Source: Homalodisca vitripennis
Lineage: Eukaryota > Arthropoda > Insecta > Hemiptera > Cicadellidae
Length of the DNA stretch: 64,000 nucleotides
NCBI RefSeq assembly: GCF_021130785.1
Contig: NC_060213.1
Coordinates: forward strand, 134,864,001 to 134,928,000
Direction of reading: 5' to 3'
A model generated the notes under the pieces. It was not told where the DNA came from. It ran no database searches and was given only the letters and a program-made list of their open reading frames with translations. Position 1 is the first letter of the stretch; every line of letters begins with the position of its first letter. Positions 11,055 to 22,867 of the stretch are shown here, piece by piece. A program made the translations under genes and the position numbers.

Positions 11055-11431
11055 TCTTATCCACTACTTGCTTTCAGGTATGCGTTCGCTAAGGCACTGC
11101 AGTCAGCGCTATATAATGAATTCTAAACTTCAACTCCGTGTGAACTTTTGGTCAATTCCACTTAATGCTGCATGTTACTACTTCTAATTAATTATTTGTA
11201 CTGCTCTCGGCTATTGTTCTGTCTTTAGGAAAAAAAGTTACTCTGATTGATATAATACCCAGCATTTTTATTATTGTCATCCTCAGAAGGACTTGAATTG
11301 AGAGCACAAGAAAAGCACCCTCCTGACGCCTTCTTTCTTGTCTTTCTTGTCAGAATAGCAATAAATCTTTCCTTCGTGAACAAGTTGCACTATAGAAGTC
11401 TTCGAAGCCTATGGAGTCTAATGCGAAGCTC
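11053..11431. other. No feature
   Basis: Mixed-composition sequence with short open frames that lack family features. Confidence 0.45.
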
Positions 11432-11634
11432 CTTCTTTTTAGAAAAAGAGGAACCGATCCTCTTTTAACCTTATTCTTCCCGATCTTACGAGCCCCTGAT
11501 CTATGCGAGGATCTTATCAAACAAAATGCGGAGGAGAGTCGGCACAGTACATGGTCGATAGTATTGATAAAACAAGACCTGAACTTGCTCTTTCTTCAAC
11601 TCTAATCCGAGGTCCAACGGCTTAGTCCACCCCA
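11432..11634 (-). mobile_element. tRNA-Leu-like SINE, diverged copy 2
   Basis: The body block GCGAGGATCTTATCAAACA and the following GAGAGTCGGCACAGTAC match copy 1 in order and orientation. The tRNA-like head (about 11580-11634) is degraded: the B box has lost its TTCGA core. This is an old insertion. Confidence 0.7.
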
Positions 11635-12051
11635 AACTCACTGAATCCCCCAGTTTTTTTTTCGGTTTGGCTTGTTATATCGGAACTAGACAAGCTAATG
11701 CTAGATACCAAGAAATTTCCTCAAGGTCGAAGGAACCTTGAATTTTATATTAGACAGGAAAATGACAGCTCTTCCAGCATCTTCGCTTCCTTAAGCCCGT
11801 ACTCCAGTTCAAACCAAGACCTCCCATTTCACCTATGGTGGAAAGACGTTCATACACAGCTATGTCACACTAATTTGCCCAATATAAAAGTTACGGACAA
11901 AGTCAATTATTTACCGAGGGAGGTTCTGGAGAAACCTCCAAGCACGTCAAACTCACACACTCTTCTAACTATGGAACAGATAAGTCCAACACGCCGCATG
12001 GAAGCGTCACTGCAGTGGCTTATTGACATAAACAATCATGTCGATCAGTAA
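11635..12051. other. Unassigned segment with a 117-codon frame
   Basis: A plus-strand frame from 11698 to 12051 (MLDTKKFPQGRRN..., ending HVDQ) is less biased than its neighbours, with many S, L, N and P. It has no signal peptide, membrane segment, cysteine pattern or family I recognise. It ends at the edge of island 5. It may be an isolated exon-like accident; I do not call it a gene. Confidence 0.15.
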
Positions 12052-12500
12052 CAAAACACCGGGGGACAAACAAAACTAATCCACTGGGGCGTAAAATAAT
12101 TCCGCCAATATCGGCTGTATCGTTGGGCTGTTAAAATGATAAACCGTGGCGTGGCGGCCTAGCATAAGTTGTGAAAACAATACGCCCGGAGTGAGCGAGA
12201 GAGCAACACTAATCCCTGTCAACGACGGTTAATTAATTCTACAATTACAAAAACAGTGTGAGCCAATAATGAGGTGTTTCCCGCCACGGACGATCGCAAA
12301 TTGGCGACACACGCACGCACAGACGCGGGCACCGACAATGTGCATAATTGGCCGTGCCAGAGGCGAGATGCGACAATGCATTGAACCGATTGTTGCAACT
12401 GCGCCAAACACGGGAACACGTGCCGGAATCCGCTGTGGTGCATCGCCACCTCTCTCCGCTGTTTATTTGTCGCCCTTGTCAAGAGTACTGAATTAGAGTA
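12052..12500. promoter_or_regulatory. Island 5, long candidate conserved non-coding element
   Basis: About 450 bp of high-complexity sequence with raised GC. It includes TTAATTAATT (12229-12240), CGCAAATTGGCG, AACCGATTGTTGC and CAATATCGGC. Overlapping short frames on both strands at 12219-12496 show no coding bias. Probably the best-defined island on the left side. Confidence 0.35.
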
Positions 12501-12724
12501 GGCGTCACTTGTATGATTTATCGCTTTTTGAAATCGTGCGTGTTTAATGCGGACCTTTTTTAAGGTATTTTACCGTGTTGCAAAGAGTTTTAAAGAATAC
12601 ATCTTGGCTCCTTTTTTCCCCTCACTTATCATAAATTGGTAATGTCTATAAAACAATTTTGAAATAAAAAGTGAGTTTTATCAAGCGTCCAATAGGACTG
12701 TTAAAATCTTACCAATAACGATCC

Positions 12725-13140
12725 GTCCGATCGATAACTGTTGAAAGAGATCTCTAAAAATCGTCCAATCGATTACTCTTTGTAGAGATTTCTCAAAGAC
12801 TTGCCCGATCGATAATTCTTGACAAAGAGATCTCAAAGAATCGTCCAATCGATAACTCTTAACAGAGAGGTCTCAAAGACTTGTCCGATCGCTTACTCTT
12901 GATAGAGAGGTCTGTAAAACCTATCCGATCGATAACTCTTGAAAGAGACGTCTCAAAGACTTGTCTGATTGATAACTCTTGATAGAGAAGTCTTAAAGAC
13001 TTGTCCAATCGATTATTCTTGATAGAAAGGTCTTCATGACTTGTCCGATCGATTACTCTTGATAGACTTCGATAACTTTTCATAGAGAGCTTTCAAAGAC
13101 TTGTCCGGTCGGTAAATTTTGATAGAGAGGTCTGAAGACT
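12725..13140. repeat. About 40-bp minisatellite rich in CGATCGAT
   Basis: About ten units with consensus ACTTGTCCGATCGATAACTC followed by TTGATAGAGAGGTCTCAAAG. Units differ at many sites and one near 13065 is shortened, so the array is old. Serine/leucine/arginine-rich frames on the minus strand (12859-13083, 13034-13234) are products of the repeat. Confidence 0.9.
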
Positions 13141-13195
13141 TGGAACTTGGTGCATAGGTTCCTCTTGATCCAAGAAAGAGCTCTGTGGATTTTAT
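13135..13195. repeat. Short dispersed repeat shared with 58.1 kb
   Basis: The string GACTTGGAACTTGG and a following AGGTTCCTCTTGATCCAAG match 58080-58140 (GACTTGTAACTTGG, AGGTCCCTCTTAGCCTAAG) in order. The minisatellite may have arisen from this sequence, because its unit also starts with GACTTG. Confidence 0.5.
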
Positions 13196-13864
13196 TATCA
13201 AAAGTATAAAATTAAAATTAAAAATAAATTTCAAATCTTATATTGTTTTATAGATAACCATGATGACAACGAATAAATCCACAAGAATGAAATTTGTAAA
13301 CACACTGAGTACAGTCATATGACATTTTACTATGTGACGTATTACATAAGTTACTTTGTTTGATAAGACTTTCGTAATGTTCAGGCGATACTCCGTTGAG
13401 ACATTTATTATATCTTAACGACCAAATTGATTTTTAGAGGACTTAATAATAAAAATTAACATCTAAGATCATTGTAAAGTGAAATAATATTCAAATGTGC
13501 AGTTGAATTTGAGCCACAAATAATACTATTAATCCAAAAACACCCTTCTCAGCTTTTATCTAGTTCTCAAAACCCTTTTCTTTTATTTTAAATAAGGAAC
13601 AAACTCTGGTGTAATCTAGTGGCATTTAAATAAACATATATTTTGTGTAATGCATGTTTCCGAAAATGTACAGAGGGCTATATATAGGAATGTTTAATAG
13701 TAAAGTGCATTTCAATGTTAAGTAGCAGACCAAATTCTACTATCAAGAAAACAAGAAGTAATGCCCTTGTACTGTCATAAATTGTTATGAAACAAGCGAT
13801 ATTTTGCTCCAGTTTTGAATGCATAATTTATTTACTCGTAATCGAAGAAAGTTAAATATGGTTT
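13196..13864. other. AT-rich DNA, no feature
   Basis: Nothing recognised. Confidence 0.5.
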
Positions 13865-13975
13865 GAGAGGATTGATTCAGTGTGAAGGTTGATTTTGCTC
13901 CAGTTCACATTCATCAGACGCTGCACTAAAAGGTAGGTGAACTGGAGCTAAACTCAACATGGATAGTTATACTAT
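13865..13975. repeat. Family D short foldback copy
   Basis: Two inverted arms, TTTTGCTCCAGTTCAC and its near-complement GTGAACTGGAGCTAAACTCA, separated by about 35 bp that include GACGCTGCACTAAAAGG. A minimal palindromic derivative. Confidence 0.65.
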
Positions 13976-15399
13976 TTAACAAACCTTGTCACTATGGAAA
14001 CAAAATGTTTTTCTGTACACGAGAAGGCTTGGAAGTATTCACAAAATAAAACAAACCATTTATACATTTTTAGAATAACAATGCTCTAAATACGAATCCT
14101 TGGGGAACACCCAATTTTATTAAATAGGATTCAAAGAGACATCCGTTGGGTATTTGAAGATTTCTACAAATAAACTTCTTTTGGTCCAGGATATGAAGGA
14201 AATCAATTAAAAGCTATATACTATTAATATTTTAAATTAAATATGATTAGTACAATTTGCTGACGTTATATGAATTAAATGAATACTTTAATGTTGACAT
14301 AAGACAATTGGTAGATTATATTTGCGAAAAAATAGCTTTATTGGTGTAGACCAGCGAGCATTATTTCCTTGCTCTTATTACAGATAAATCGTTTATTACA
14401 TGTTCTAATAAACAGCAATCTCTGTAATAAAACGGAATGTTTAATAATGCCGAAGCTGGATACTTGCTTGTTAGAACTTTAAGATCAATTAATCTTTATA
14501 ATAATTTAGCAAAGTACAAGACAAAGATTTGTTGTATTCTTTGGTTGTTCCGCTCTTATCTTATACTATATTAGAAGATAATTATCTGAGGTAGCTGTTA
14601 CCGACCATATTACCCATATTCGTTCCTGTGGTAGAAATATGTATAAGTGTTTAGTAAATATTTAAATGTACTCTGATCAAAGCATAATCTGGTACACCCT
14701 TTGACATCAACCGTTTTTATTACGAATCTCAATCTTAATCAACATTAAATCCCAGGCAAAGTTCTTGACATCTTGACAGTGCTGTTCTTAATAAGTTCCA
14801 TATCAATGAGTAGTGTTTTAAGCTTCGTGGTATACAATAAAAAACTTATTTCAGTTTATAAGGTAATCATCACAATCATACAGATTATTATTCCACCCGA
14901 ATCCATCAAAGCTGTGCTTGCAATGGACTTGTCAAATTGCATTAATCGTAGAAAAAGTAAACAGAAATTTTGAATATTACGATGTGGTATTCCGTAAAAT
15001 TGAGAATTTATTAAATGGAAGAATTAAGATGCTACATTGATAGATAATCCAGTACTTCTAGAGTGTTAAAATTCCAACTTGTAATGACGTATTGATACAA
15101 GATTTATGGTGTCCTCATAAAGAAACAAAAAGACGCAAGTCTTATAAATCGTCGTTATTTTGCAAGCCGAGGTGCAAAACTGGGGTAAAATTTTCTATCC
15201 ACTAAAACACTACAGTAAAATAATTTACAGTGGTGTAGTGTGTAAATCTAAAACTAATTTTTTTACAGTACTTCTTCAATTTAACTTAATAAAATTTTTC
15301 GAAACTTTAAATTGAAATCGTGTGAAAATTTATAACTGCAAAGGAATGTATGATGAGAACGTTCTCTTAATTCTTATAATAACCATACCTTTGCTTCTT
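13976..15399. other. AT-rich DNA, no gene
   Basis: A 66-codon frame at 14773-14973 is compositional. No repeat matched. Confidence 0.5.
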
Positions 15400-15850
15400 A
15401 TCCCCATAAGGCACCCACAACGAAAATGCCCAAAGTAGACACTAAGCGATCCCTTGTTGATTCGAATCGCTGACACCAAACAATCGATGTAAACAATGCC
15501 GACAACAATGCCACAGATCAGCTGTTGTTTGCACAGGCTCACTGGAGAGCGAGTGTCGCTGCTAATTAATTGTACAACAATAAAACAGCTGTTTAATAAT
15601 GAGGCGGCCGCAAATGTGCAGCAGTGATTGCACAAATAGTGACAATCGGCCGGTAAACATTGGCATAATTACCGCTTAATCGTATGTTGTCCCGACAACA
15701 CTGGCCCTGATATACTGCTAATTACTGATGCTCTACTTTATTGTTTTAGTCCGTTTAACCACCCATTGTTTCTTGATCAAATGGACGCTCCTGGCATCAT
15801 TGGTCTGGATTCGATTTAAATTACCCGTTAATAACGGGGCGTGTAAAGAA
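15400..15850. promoter_or_regulatory. Island 6 (candidate enhancer)
   Basis: High-complexity block with repeated ACAAT/ATTGT (SOX-like) words, CAGCTG at about 15527 and 15588, CTAATTAATTG, a GCGGCCGC octamer near 15602, GGTAAACA (forkhead-like) and CATAATTACC. A 101-codon minus-strand frame (15330-15635) covers part of it but shows no domain. Confidence 0.38.
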
Positions 15851-15954
15851 AGTTTGTGGTTATTGTTCGTCTTTTGTTATAAATTTAATATTGAAGAATA
15901 TTCTATAGAAGAATACTCCTTATAATTCTACACATGACGTAGCTGTGTTTAATT

Positions 15955-16790
15955 TAATGTGCATGTTGAGTTTATCTTCTGACCACTTTCCTCTTAGTGC
16001 AGCGCTTGATATCTGAATAATGTCTGGAATATGGAATTGTGCACCTTATGAGATGACTGGTGATTTAGGGCTGTAAGGGTCAAGTGTTCGTTGAAGTTAT
16101 ATTGAAATTTTCCTTAAGGACTACCACGAGTACAATCGAAATATGCTTATTTTCTACATGTAACGAAGCGGTGGTGGGAAGGGTTTTGATTCAATATCAA
16201 TTTGAGTCAAACTGATCAATATCAGTTTAGCTTTGAAAATTTCCTTAAAAACCACCACGAGGATAATTGAGATAGGCTCATTTTTACGCATAACGAAGCA
16301 ATGTTGGGAAGGGTTGATTCGATGTAAATGTTGAGTTTAGCTCCAGTTCACCTTCCTCTAAGAGCATCGTTTGGAATCTGAAGAATGTATAGAATTGTGC
16401 ACCTTATGAAATGGTGATTTAGGGATAAAGTGTTCAGAAATTACAGAGATCAAGAAAGTGTCAAGTTACAGTGTTAAGACGTTATGTTGAAATTTTCCAT
16501 AAGTACTACCACGAGTTCAATTATTGAAATATGCTCATTTTCTACACTTAATGAAGCTATAATGGGAAGGGTTTAATCAGTCATTGTTGAATTTAACCCT
16601 CCAATAGTGCTCCTGATGATACAATAAGACTACAATGGACTATGTTTTAATATTTATAGTCTCTGATGATAAAAAAGAGTTCGTTTTAAGCTTTTTTGTC
16701 GCCGAATTTTTTGGGATCTCTCTAGAAGCTGCACTAAGAGGAAGGTGAACTGAACTAGACTCAACATTCATAACATTGAGAATATTCTCG
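15955..16790. repeat. Family D cluster of partial tandem copies
   Basis: Left-arm fragments (CCTCTTAGTGCAGCG and variants) at about 15990 and 16340 and a right-arm fragment at 16723-16771. Three head-to-tail repeats of a flanking module, each with ACCACGAG, then GCTCATTTT/GCTTATTTT, then GGGAAGGGTT, end near 16186, 16314 and 16577. The 97-codon frame at 16640-16933 (minus) spans repeat and flank and is not a gene. Confidence 0.65.
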
Positions 16791-17138
16791 AGAAGAATAT
16801 ACTGTACAGATGTCTCATCGTAAACTATTCCAAAGACATGAAGATCTGCAATATACGCGTTGTAATTTATACGAAAAACGTTATATGACTGGAAATTAAG
16901 AAACGTTTCCGTAGTGTCCCAAGAAAATTTCATTCCTGCAAGAGTATGGCAGAATAAGTGTACAGAATTTCAAATGGAAATTCACATTCTATTAAAGTTT
17001 TAAAAGCTGTGATTCAGTGTTTTAAACCATGCGTTGTGGTACTGACCTATAAGGATTTAATATTGTTATCAGGGGAATGCGATCATGCCTTATTCAAGGA
17101 CATTCACATTCACAACTTTATTCTACACTAGTCTTGGC
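16791..17138. other. No feature
   Basis: AT-rich sequence between the D cluster and a Helitron. Confidence 0.45.
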
Positions 17139-17142
17139 TTAT

Positions 17143-17177
<35 letters not shown>

Positions 17178-17700
17178 ATATATATATATACACATATATA
17201 ATATATAAATATGAGTGTTTGTCTGTATGTCCTTTATAAACTAAGAAACTATCTGACCGATCATTGTGAAAATCTGTATGTATACATATTTTTCCACGTA
17301 GAAGGTTTATATACTATACCCAATGATGTAACTCACCACCAGGTGGCGCTGCAAATTATAAAAGTTATCAAAACTCCTGCACTTTATAAACTGCAATTAC
17401 GATACATTTACGTATATTAAATAGCCAAACACTATTTGAAGGCGCTACGTTTTGATGTATATTTGTCTTTAAAATAAACGTCAATATGAACTTAAAGCTT
17501 GAGTGTTAAACCACTTTATAATAAAGTACTGTACATGTACGTGTGCAATAGCTATAAATATATTATTTGCAGATTTTCTTTATCGTGGCAACAAGGTAAA
17601 CTCTACATTGGCGTTTGAAATTTACTTTACCTGAATTGCTGAGAAGTGGTACACGGTCAAAGCTTACAAAAAGTATGTGAAGCCGCTGGAAAACAGCTAG
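17139..17700 (+). mobile_element. Non-autonomous Helitron H1
   Basis: The 3' end is GCCGCTGGAAAACAGCTAG, ending in CTAG at 17697-17700 and followed by T, as expected for Helitron insertion between A and T. The 5' end is an AT run followed by GTTTGTCTGTATGTCC, the same start as H2. The inner part contains CACCAGGTGGCGCTGCAAA and CACTATTTGAAGGCGCTA, shared with H2 and H3. No coding capacity. Confidence 0.8.
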
Positions 17701-17814
17701 TATATTATATAATAGTGTACGAGTATAACACTTATGAATGATATCTATGTAAAAATTTAAGGAACTCATTTTTAATTAATTTTTTCACTTAGGACAAAAA
17801 GATGAGGAAAACTC

Positions 17815-18310
17815 TCATTGAACTTAGTCCTAAAAGGATCTTTGCGCTGCTTCCGGAGTGAAAATATTTGTAATTGTGACGTATATATAAGAAATTCTAT
17901 GAGAAGGGACTGCATGCATTGGACCTCAGCTGAAATGAAATGAAATGAAAATTCGTTTATTTAATCAGGCAAAGTTAGGGCCTCATGGCCCTTTCTTACA
18001 CTTAACCTCTAAACTCAGGCCTCTTCTTTCTTTCTTAAGGGCTGTGGACCTTAGAAGAATGGGAGGTTAGCTACCAGCAGTCAAGGCACACAAAAAGGCA
18101 GGGGAAGACTATGCTCCCTCATTTTTAGGTTCGGAAAACTCTTTAACGCTAAGTCCACCCATTCCAATAGTCTTCCTTAGTAAATTAGACTTACCGGACA
18201 AGCCTTTTTACCGCAATATCTCTTCATTTGTGGTTAATGATGTGTCACTCCTGGATATCCATTGGGTGTCTAGATTTAAGTAACCTATCAGTTAGTGTTC
18301 TCTTGTCTAC
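17815..18310 (-). repeat. Diverged family C copy interrupted by a SINE/LINE-type tail
   Basis: The piece GCGCTGCTTCCGGAGTG at about 17846-17862 and the stretch 18070-18300 match C3 in order. Between them, 17935-18015 holds a different tail: on the minus strand AGGGCCATGAGGCCCTAA, then GCCTGATTAAATAAACG, then an (ATTTC)n run. That tail resembles the 3' part of the 5S-derived SINEs. Confidence 0.55.
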
Positions 18311-19372
18311 AACTACAGGATATATCCATTGCTTCAAAAATGATTAGAATATTTCCTTAGCAACTACACAGCTGAGATCTCTGGGAAGCTGTCATATCCA
18401 GTACCAATAAATAAATTTTGGAGGTCCACAGATTTCAATAACTATATACTAACTCGATCGATTATGATTATTTTCAAAACAATTATTTTTTTCTCTAGTT
18501 GAAAATTTCAAAAACACTTATGTCGGAGAAAATAATATACAATCATAATACGCAGTCCATATAAAATCGGGTCTAGTATGTTCAACACACACATCATTTC
18601 TCGAATTAGTTGTTAATTACAATGTGTTCATTAATTTGATTACTCCACATACGAGAAAGATAGGAAAATTAAGCCCAAATAAAATCGGCTGAAGACAAAA
18701 AGTGAAATGTTTACAATATGTATAATTTATAGGTAAAAAATTGACACATTTAATTCATTTATGACTTTTTTAAAGGAAGTTACATAATTTTTAATTAAAT
18801 ATAAGAAGAAAATTACTTTTTTGTACCCATCTTTTACTTGCAAAATTAAAAGTTTTATAAACCAATTCTAGCCTATGATATGATGATGCGATGACTAATT
18901 AATAATTTGAATGAATTGTTTCAACAAACTTCCAAAATAAAATATACATTATTATAAGACATCAATGACCTGTTCTATGGAAATCTTATAATGTTATTTT
19001 GGGCAATACAATATTATTCTTATTTCAAAACCACTCAATTCCAACTAGTGGCAGTTATTAAACAGTACTATTTTGATATCAACTAGAAAATGTTATAATG
19101 GAATAACTTTGTTTATGTCACAAATTAAAGTGTACACTAAAAACTAACAACGCTTAGAAACTACTGTCTAAGTTTTCCTGTTCACATGCATCAAAATTGC
19201 TAACACATTTAAATATTTCAGAGATATCGGTCTTCCTTTGGAAAGCCGTCTTCAATAATCTTGTGTAATGTAATAGATGTTTAACCAAAACTGGCCGAGC
19301 CAGTAATATTTTCCTGAGTGTAAGGATGAATTAACAGAGGAGAGAATATATTTAGTTTCAATGTCCACTAGT
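18311..19372. other. AT-rich DNA, no feature
   Basis: No ORF or repeat recognised. Confidence 0.5.
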
Positions 19373-20125
19373 GACAGGCTTCGCTAGCGCTCAGCCAATA
19401 ACAATGAGAAACGTAAAGCTATAGAACTATTTAATGTACTAATACTACAGCTCTGTTATGTCAAAATTTATGAACAACTTCAGACTCGACAAAATATCAC
19501 CGAAACGTCAATTTTATAATATGTACATGAAGTAAGAGTAGTTTACATCTTCAGAAGAAAAAGTGACTGTACTTCAGTGTCAATTATATTTTACGAGCGA
19601 GGTCAATTCGAGGTCGAAAATAAAATTAAGTATCGAAAGACACTTTAGTTCCGGAATGGTGAACGACTGATGTTGTATTAGGAGAAAAAGATTAAAACAT
19701 GTAGTTTTTTATCACTTAATAACATTGCATGATGGTACGGTTTTATTGTTTTTACGCGTAGAATAACAGCTGTTACTTGTGTATTGTGGTACAATTATCG
19801 TTTCAACGTTAATTAAGGTCAACGCTTATAGAGAGTAAGGAAATGTAGGAAATATATAAAAATATGTTTTAGCGTCCTAAAAGTAAGCGAGTGGACAGCT
19901 AATGTTAACAAACACGTCAGCGGACTCTTGTGTTGTAGTACCCTCCCTATCTGAAGTGGTAGTTTTTTAAATTTAAACTCTGCTATGAAATCTAATTTAA
20001 TGAGCAAAAATATTAATGTGCCATATGGTAAGATATCTTGAGAAAAATTGCATCTGTAAACTTTAAATTTAACATGAAACTTCATTTCGTCATAGGCAAG
20101 AATGAGTTCTTTGATATTCATGTCA
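19373..20125 (-). repeat. Family E dispersed repeat, probable copy
   Basis: The edge GACAGGCTTCGCTAGCGCTC at about 19376-19395 and the inner part GATATCTTGAGAAAAATTGC, with ACATGAAACTTCATTTCGTC, resemble the copies at 31.2, 41.2-41.8, 47.7 and 48.5 kb. Boundaries are approximate and the middle is diverged. No coding content. Confidence 0.4.
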
Positions 20126-21907
20126 AATAATGGAATATCTCAGTAGGCTGACACATCTTAATCTCTTTATTCTGCTGAGGAATTTAAATACCTTTTTTAT
20201 ATATAATGATTATATGTCTGTCTCCCTGTCCACAGGACATCTAGAAAATAAGATAGACTCAAGCTAGTTTCACACACAAGTGGTGTGGTGTACTCTTGAT
20301 TACAAATTTTAATTACAGTGACTTTAATTACAAAGTAGGAGATGCGCGAATATAGACAGGTAACAGACGAATATAATTAATATGACGATAGCTTATCTTC
20401 CAAGGGAGAAGTCACTCCAGTGTAGCTTCATGCAGGGTGAAGGAAGGGATGAGGGGATGGAATTTATCCCAATGAATGAATGAATGAATGAATGGGCACA
20501 CTAGTATCTAATAATTTACGAGATATAAGAGGTCGTACGTTGATGCAGCGAGTCACAAGGGGCTCATACTCTTCAAAATCAAAGACTGGCGTTCAACCCA
20601 AAATTTAAATGATGACCTTTTTGGAATGTAACGATTTTTTATTTAGTACTCACAATCTAGGTTGTTGAAGAGTGCAAGCTTCAGGGTGTTATGAAGCAAT
20701 TTTAAATGAGAATTCTCAAAAAAGCATTTCTGAAATCACTAATTTAAGGATATTGGTAGTTGCCGGTAGATCCTGATGATGGCCCTGTTGAATTTCACAT
20801 CATTCTGCCCTTTTTGTACGAATGTCTTAATAGATTTTCTTGTCAAAAACGTGCTTTCCAGCTGGAAGGCAGTGTTATTCTTGCCAATTTCTGGAAATGG
20901 AACTGTTTCTATTTTAGACTAATTTCTGTTTTGGAGTTGGACTAAAGATATTCAAGATGGTCAGAAATTGAAGAATCGTCCGACTGCTACAAATGTTTTA
21001 GCACTTTTGGCAGCGGTTGTAGTAGAGCGACAAGGACTTTTGGCAGATTATAGCCAATTAGATCTACAAAAAGGTGTTAAAAAAAAATCCTGCATCATTT
21101 CTTTCTGGTAAATATGTTTTAACCCATTCAGGAATTCCTGAATTAAAGGTATCTTTTTCTTGTTGTTTATCAACGAAATATCATCTTGAATTGCGATCTC
21201 CAGTTTAATGTTGACGATTATAATCACACACATTTTGTAACTATTCCCATAGAATTAACCGCATGTATCTGAATCTTACATTTACTCGTAAAAACTAATT
21301 ACCTTTTGCAGAATTTGTGGAAGTATGGATAGCAGTAAGTATATCGTGTATATTCCTGATGATATATGTACATTTCAAATAAGAGACCTTTTTCTGATCA
21401 TGTAATCAGTGTTAATTTACAAGCTATGAGTAACTTAGATCTTGCTATGGTAATTGAGCTGTTTTCCACCCACACAGATTCTTTTCTAACAGTTGGTCCA
21501 GTACGGCTAGAACATGGGCCGAGGTTAAGAAATATCTCTCAGGGAATTCTTTTCATGAACTTTTCCGGAGATGGACGAAGTCGATTATAAGATGGTCTTA
21601 GTCTTTCTGCTTGTATGCCCGGCTTCAGGGTTGTTTTGAACACTCGATTCTGCAAGATTTAATTACTCATGGCCCATTTACCAATGAGAGGCTGAGGACT
21701 TATCGGTGTAGGAGTATATAGAAGGCCATGGAAACAAAAACATTGGTTCACCAAAGGCGAACAATAATTTGGTTTTTAGCTAATACCAATTAACTGGGAG
21801 ATTTCAATACCTTCCAGCGTTTATCAATTGTCACAGATGGGCACCGATCGAATTCCTGGTTCAAATGTATTAAAAAACTTACATATCAAGTTTAGCTCCT
21901 CATTGAT
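20126..21907. other. AT-rich DNA with a short tetranucleotide repeat
   Basis: (AATG)6 at 20471-20495. Small open frames at 20760-20945, 21048-21233 and 21366-21590 have no recognisable features. Nothing else seen. Confidence 0.45.
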
Positions 21908-22124
21908 TTGTTGAGAGCCATCATGGACGTCGGATTTTGGATCTGAGTTAGAGATAGCGCAGATTTAAATCCTGTCTGTGACCATTGCACATTTTATCAG
22001 TACCATCGACCTTGTACTGTATCGACTCTCCTCCTTATTCTGTTAGATAAGATCCTCGCACAGGCCAGTGGCCTATGAGGACGGGCAAATAAGGCTTTAA
22101 GAAGACCGACCTCTCCTAAAAAAA
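21908..22124 (+). mobile_element. tRNA-Leu-like SINE, copy 3 (degraded head)
   Basis: The body, including TATCAGTACCATCGACCTTG and GATCCTCGCACAGGCCAGTG, matches copy 4 closely. The B box is mutated (AGATTTAAATCC) and the first part of the head is poorly preserved. The tail ends in CTCTCC plus an A-run. Confidence 0.8.
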
Positions 22125-22429
22125 TACATTTACCTTTTGGGTATAGCATTAGTAACATTCATGGTTATTTTAGACACATCCAATTTTCAATAATAACTTT
22201 GTTTATAAATAGCTAAGGTGAATTTCTCAGAGCAACAGAACATTTAAAATAGAATGTCTAATAATATTGTGGTCACTGTTTACCAGAACTCGAATTCCCT
22301 GTGTAGAAAGTTGAAAATGAAAAAGTGAGAATAGACATTTAAATCATTTTTCAGAGTCAGCTAATTTTGCTTTTTACAGCGACGGTATTGATAAAAGGCA
22401 AGCTCAACATCAACTTCCGAGTTAAGCAA
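22125..22429. other. No feature
   Basis: About 300 bp of AT-rich sequence after the SINE; nothing recognised. Confidence 0.45.
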
Positions 22430-22830
22430 TATTACCTTACAGCGGTCCAATTTTTGCATTTATTTCGCTTCAATCATTGTTGATAATGTCTGCGGAATGA
22501 AACCGGCGAATCAACAAAAGCGCAAACAATAGCGGCCGATAACCAAACATCGGCCGTACAATGGCATGGCCGGTGGCCAAGACAGAGGCCACTGCGGGCG
22601 TAAGCAGCGCACAATTAAAAGAGTCGAATAAATGTGAAACAGCTGAAGGTAAACACGCAAGGGAAGCACAAAAACAATAGAAAGGGGTGAAGGCAACAGG
22701 GGAAGTGAACAATTGTATTGATTGGGCAGAGTGGAGCGGACCGTGGCTGTGGGGCTGAATGAGCGATTAGACCTGACTCTCCTCGCACTTGGCTTGTATT
22801 GTCGGGTAGCGTACACACAGAAGATTTGGT
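22430..22830. promoter_or_regulatory. Island 7 (candidate enhancer)
   Basis: Dense in ACAAT/ACAATAG words, with GGTAAACA, CAGCTG (about 22640), ATTGATTGG and CGGCCG. Three overlapping minus-strand frames (22470-22884) encode unrelated peptides without domains, as expected from GC-raised non-coding DNA. Confidence 0.38.
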
Positions 22831-22867
22831 TTCAATGAGGGGCATATTAATTTTATATACTTTAAAA

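Noticed and set aside
12725..13140. CRISPR-like array
   Set aside because: There are no unique spacers; the whole 40-bp unit repeats, and the genome is eukaryotic.
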